A stretch of 23,641 nt of DNA from Marinospirillum sp. (GTDB taxonomy: Bacteria; Pseudomonadota; Gammaproteobacteria; Pseudomonadales; Halomonadaceae): the NCBI RefSeq assembly GCF_014859565.1, contig NZ_JACUUA010000040.1, positions 1 through 23,641 of the forward strand. Direction: 5' to 3'. Of the stretch, positions 22,024 through 23,641 are shown piece after piece. A program made the position numbers and the translations under genes. Numbering within the stretch: position 1 is the stretch's first letter; each line of letters begins with the position of its first letter. Below the pieces are notes generated by a model. It made no database searches and was not told the DNA's origin. It saw only the letters and a list, made by a program, of their open reading frames with translations.

Positions 22024-22488
22024 ATGAAACAAATTAACACACTCAGGCACAAGATTACCCAGCTACTCAGTCGACTGGATTTTTTTAAAGACTTTAACGA
22101 AACCGACAAAGCCTTGCTGGTGGAAGGCAAAGGTATGATTGTGCTGGCTGAAGAAGGCGAGTACATCATCAAAGCCGGATCTGTTGATCCCACCTTATAC
22201 ATCCCGCTCAGTGGTGAGCTGGAAGTTCGTATGACCAATGAAAAGGGCAAAGAAATCGCGATTGCCAAAATCCCACCCGGTGAAACAGTGGGTGAGGTCG
22301 CTTTTCTAACAGATACAGCACGTACAGCCAGTGTTGTAGCACTGAAACAAACCCTGCTGTTCCGCTGCAACCGCCTGGCATTAAAAAGCCTGGCACCTTC
22401 TGCACGCGAAAAAATCAAGGATCAGATCATTTACAAACTGATCGAGCGCCTGCATCAGAAGAATGTAGAGCTCAGTAACCGAGGTTAA
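22024..22488 (+). CDS. Stand-alone cyclic nucleotide-binding domain protein
   Basis: The 154-residue product is essentially one CNB (CRP-like) beta-barrel domain with short helices at each end. Visible signs are the leading helices with LSRLDFFKDFNETDK, the strand region GEYIIKAGSVDPTLYIPLSGEL, and the phosphate-binding cassette PPGETVGEVAFLTDTARTAS. Here the G-E-x-A and R-T-A-S elements take the place of the canonical GEL-A and PRxA motif. No helix-turn-helix follows, so it is not a CRP/FNR-type transcription factor. It also has no membrane segment or catalytic domain, and so would be a soluble cyclic-nucleotide sensor acting through a partner. The ATG at 22024 is preferred since the domain starts there; AAGGAAAG lies about nine to twelve bases upstream. 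An upstream in-frame extension from 21931 covers promoter-like sequence. Whether it binds cAMP, cGMP or nothing cannot be told. Confidence 0.85.
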   Translation: MKQINTLRHKITQLLSRLDFFKDFNETDKALLVEGKGMIVLAEEGEYIIKAGSVDPTLYIPLSGELEVRMTNEKGKEIAIAKIPPGETVGEVAFLTDTARTASVVALKQTLLFRCNRLALKSLAPSAREKIKDQIIYKLIERLHQKNVELSNRG

Positions 22489-22515
22489 TCTTTTAACTCC
22501 GGGTTGAAAATTAAC
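22484..22515 (+). other. Stem-loop spanning the stop codon
   Basis: GTTAAT, a bulged C, then TTTTAAC (22484-22497) pairs with GTTGAAAATTAAC (22503-22515), including one wobble, around a TCCGG loop. The TAA stop of the cyclic-nucleotide-binding-domain gene lies in the left arm. No T-run follows, so it is not a standard terminator; it may protect the mRNA 3' end or be incidental. Confidence 0.4.
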
Positions 22516-22640
22516 GCGCCAGAAGCGCACCATAAAAGACACCAGCAGCATCAATGCCAGAATCCTGAACAGGTGATATGCAGCGCCTTGTTGTACACGA
22601 ACCGCGTAGCATAACAGAATAACAATAGAGCGAGGCCAGT

Positions 22641-23641
22641 ATGCAAGTCATTGAAATCACACAACCCGGTGGTACAGAGGTTCTACAAGCTGCACAACGC
22701 CCTTTACCCGAAGCCTTTAAAGGGCAGATTTTAATCAAGGTTGCAGCAGCCGGCATCAACCGGCTGGATATTTTCCAGCGCCAGGGCAATTACCCAGTAC
22801 CACCCGGTGCCTCCGATATCCCAGGGCTGGAAGTCAGTGGTGAAATCATTGGTGGTGATCTGGCTTCAGCCGACAATTGGCTGGATTTTAAAATCGGCGA
22901 TCAGGTTTGTGCCCTGATGCAAGGCGGTGGTTATGCTGAATACGCCGTTGCAGAACTGCAACAATGCCTGCCAATCCCTGCCGGACTCACTCCACTGGAA
23001 GCAGCTGCTCTGCCTGAAGCGTTATTCACTGTCTGGAGTAATGTTTTTGATCGTGGCCGTCTTGGTCAGGGTCCAAAAGGAGCCAAGGAAACTTTGCTGG
23101 TACAGGGTGGCACCAGTGGCATAGGTACTTTTGCCATTCAGCTGGCACATGCACTTGGATACCGGGTATTTGCCACCGCAGGCACTGACGAGAAGTGCCG
23201 CGCCTGCGAAGCACTGGGGGCAGTGCGAGGCATCAACTACCGTACCGAGGATTTTGTTGAGGTGGTACGACAGGAAACCCAGGGCGAAGGTGTTGATGTC
23301 ATTCTCGACATGGTGGCCGGTGGTGATTATCTGGCTCGTGAACTGGAAGCCGCTGCCGATGACGGGCGCATAGTTATCATTTCACTGCTTGGTGGTGCCA
23401 AGGCTGAAATCAATCTGAGCCATATACTGCGCCGCCGTGTCAGCATTCTAGGTGGCACACTGCGCCCCAGAGGCAACGATTTTAAAGGGCCAATTGCCAG
23501 ACACCTGTACAAAACTGTCTGGCCATTACTGGAACAGCAGCTGATCAAGCCCGTCATATATAGAACCTTCCCCCTGAGTAAAGTAGCGGAAGCCCATCAA
23601 CTGATGGAAAGCAGCCAGCACATAGGCAAAATTCTGCTGGA
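22641..23641 (+). CDS. Quinone oxidoreductase of the PIG3/zinc-independent MDR family, 3' truncated by window edge
   Basis: The reading frame is open from the ATG at 22641 to the end of the window (333 codons) without a stop. The product is an NADPH-dependent medium-chain reductase. The N-terminal GroES-like domain contains KVAAAGINRLDIFQRQGNYP and IPGLEVSGEI, and the Rossmann domain has VQGGTSGIGTFAIQLAHALG, the nucleotide-binding AxxGxxG-like loop. The ending, HQLMESSQHIGKILL, matches the family's last residues, so only a few codons should be missing. No zinc-binding cysteine or histidine set is present at the alcohol dehydrogenase positions, which places it with quinone oxidoreductases; the overall pattern is closest to the PIG3 (TP53I3) subgroup. 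Reduction of quinones or other electrophiles is inferred from family. The gene has its own 152-base upstream region and is not obviously coupled to its neighbour. Confidence 0.92.
   Translation, partial: MQVIEITQPGGTEVLQAAQRPLPEAFKGQILIKVAAAGINRLDIFQRQGNYPVPPGASDIPGLEVSGEIIGGDLASADNWLDFKIGDQVCALMQGGGYAEYAVAELQQCLPIPAGLTPLEAAALPEALFTVWSNVFDRGRLGQGPKGAKETLLVQGGTSGIGTFAIQLAHALGYRVFATAGTDEKCRACEALGAVRGINYRTEDFVEVVRQETQGEGVDVILDMVAGGDYLARELEAAADDGRIVIISLLGGAKAEINLSHILRRRVSILGGTLRPRGNDFKGPIARHLYKTVWPLLEQQLIKPVIYRTFPLSKVAEAHQLMESSQHIGKILL

Noticed and set aside
1..23641. CRISPR arrays, tRNA or rRNA genes, insertion sequences, prophage genes
   Set aside because: No regularly spaced repeats, cloverleaf-like sequences, transposases or phage genes were seen on either strand.

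Overview
The window is a gene-dense chromosomal segment from a gammaproteobacterium. The order rpsT - murJ - ribF - ileS - lspA - fkpB - ispH is the arrangement known from Pseudomonas and marine relatives, and the formate dehydrogenase block resembles those of Shewanella and Oceanospirillales-type bacteria. Base composition looks balanced, slightly above 50% GC by eye. I cannot name the species; an Oceanospirillales-like marine organism is a guess.

Positions 1-4065: rpsT (ribosomal protein S20) with an extended -10 promoter and a strong terminator, murJ (lipid II flippase), then a compact set of four minor-pilin-like genes with overlapping or abutting ends. In composition this set (one PilV/PpdC-like, one PilW/PpdB-like, one tiny YgdB/PilX-like, one FimT/GspH/PpdA-like) resembles the E. 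coli ppd cluster. It sits between murJ and ribF, whereas in P. aeruginosa the minor pilin genes lie beyond ispH.

Positions 4108-10978: ribF, ileS and lspA (FAD synthesis, isoleucyl-tRNA synthetase, signal peptidase II), then fkpB and ispH (peptidyl-prolyl isomerase, isoprenoid synthesis), ending in a clear terminator. A minus-strand HepT/MntA toxin-antitoxin module (type VII, AMPylation-based) is wedged between lspA and fkpB, and fkpB appears to have its own extended -10 promoter.

Positions 11128-19525: a respiratory formate dehydrogenase block. Four accessory genes come first: DUF3305, DUF3306, a 569-residue multi-cluster ferredoxin-like protein, and a TorD-family chaperone. After a 310-base gap come the structural genes: a small Tat-targeted peptide, a catalytic alpha subunit with cysteine instead of selenocysteine, a four-cluster beta subunit and a cytochrome b gamma subunit, closed by a strong hairpin terminator. 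The product would oxidise formate on the periplasmic side and pass electrons to quinone.

Positions 19610-21682: a DUF1244 gene, moaB and moeA. The last two complete molybdenum cofactor synthesis and so serve the formate dehydrogenase next door.

Positions 21683-23641: a 341-base gap with a small unrecognised minus-strand ORF, a two-part palindrome and a tandem 10-base repeat. Then follow a stand-alone cyclic-nucleotide-binding-domain protein and a PIG3-type quinone oxidoreductase cut off by the window edge just before its C-terminus.
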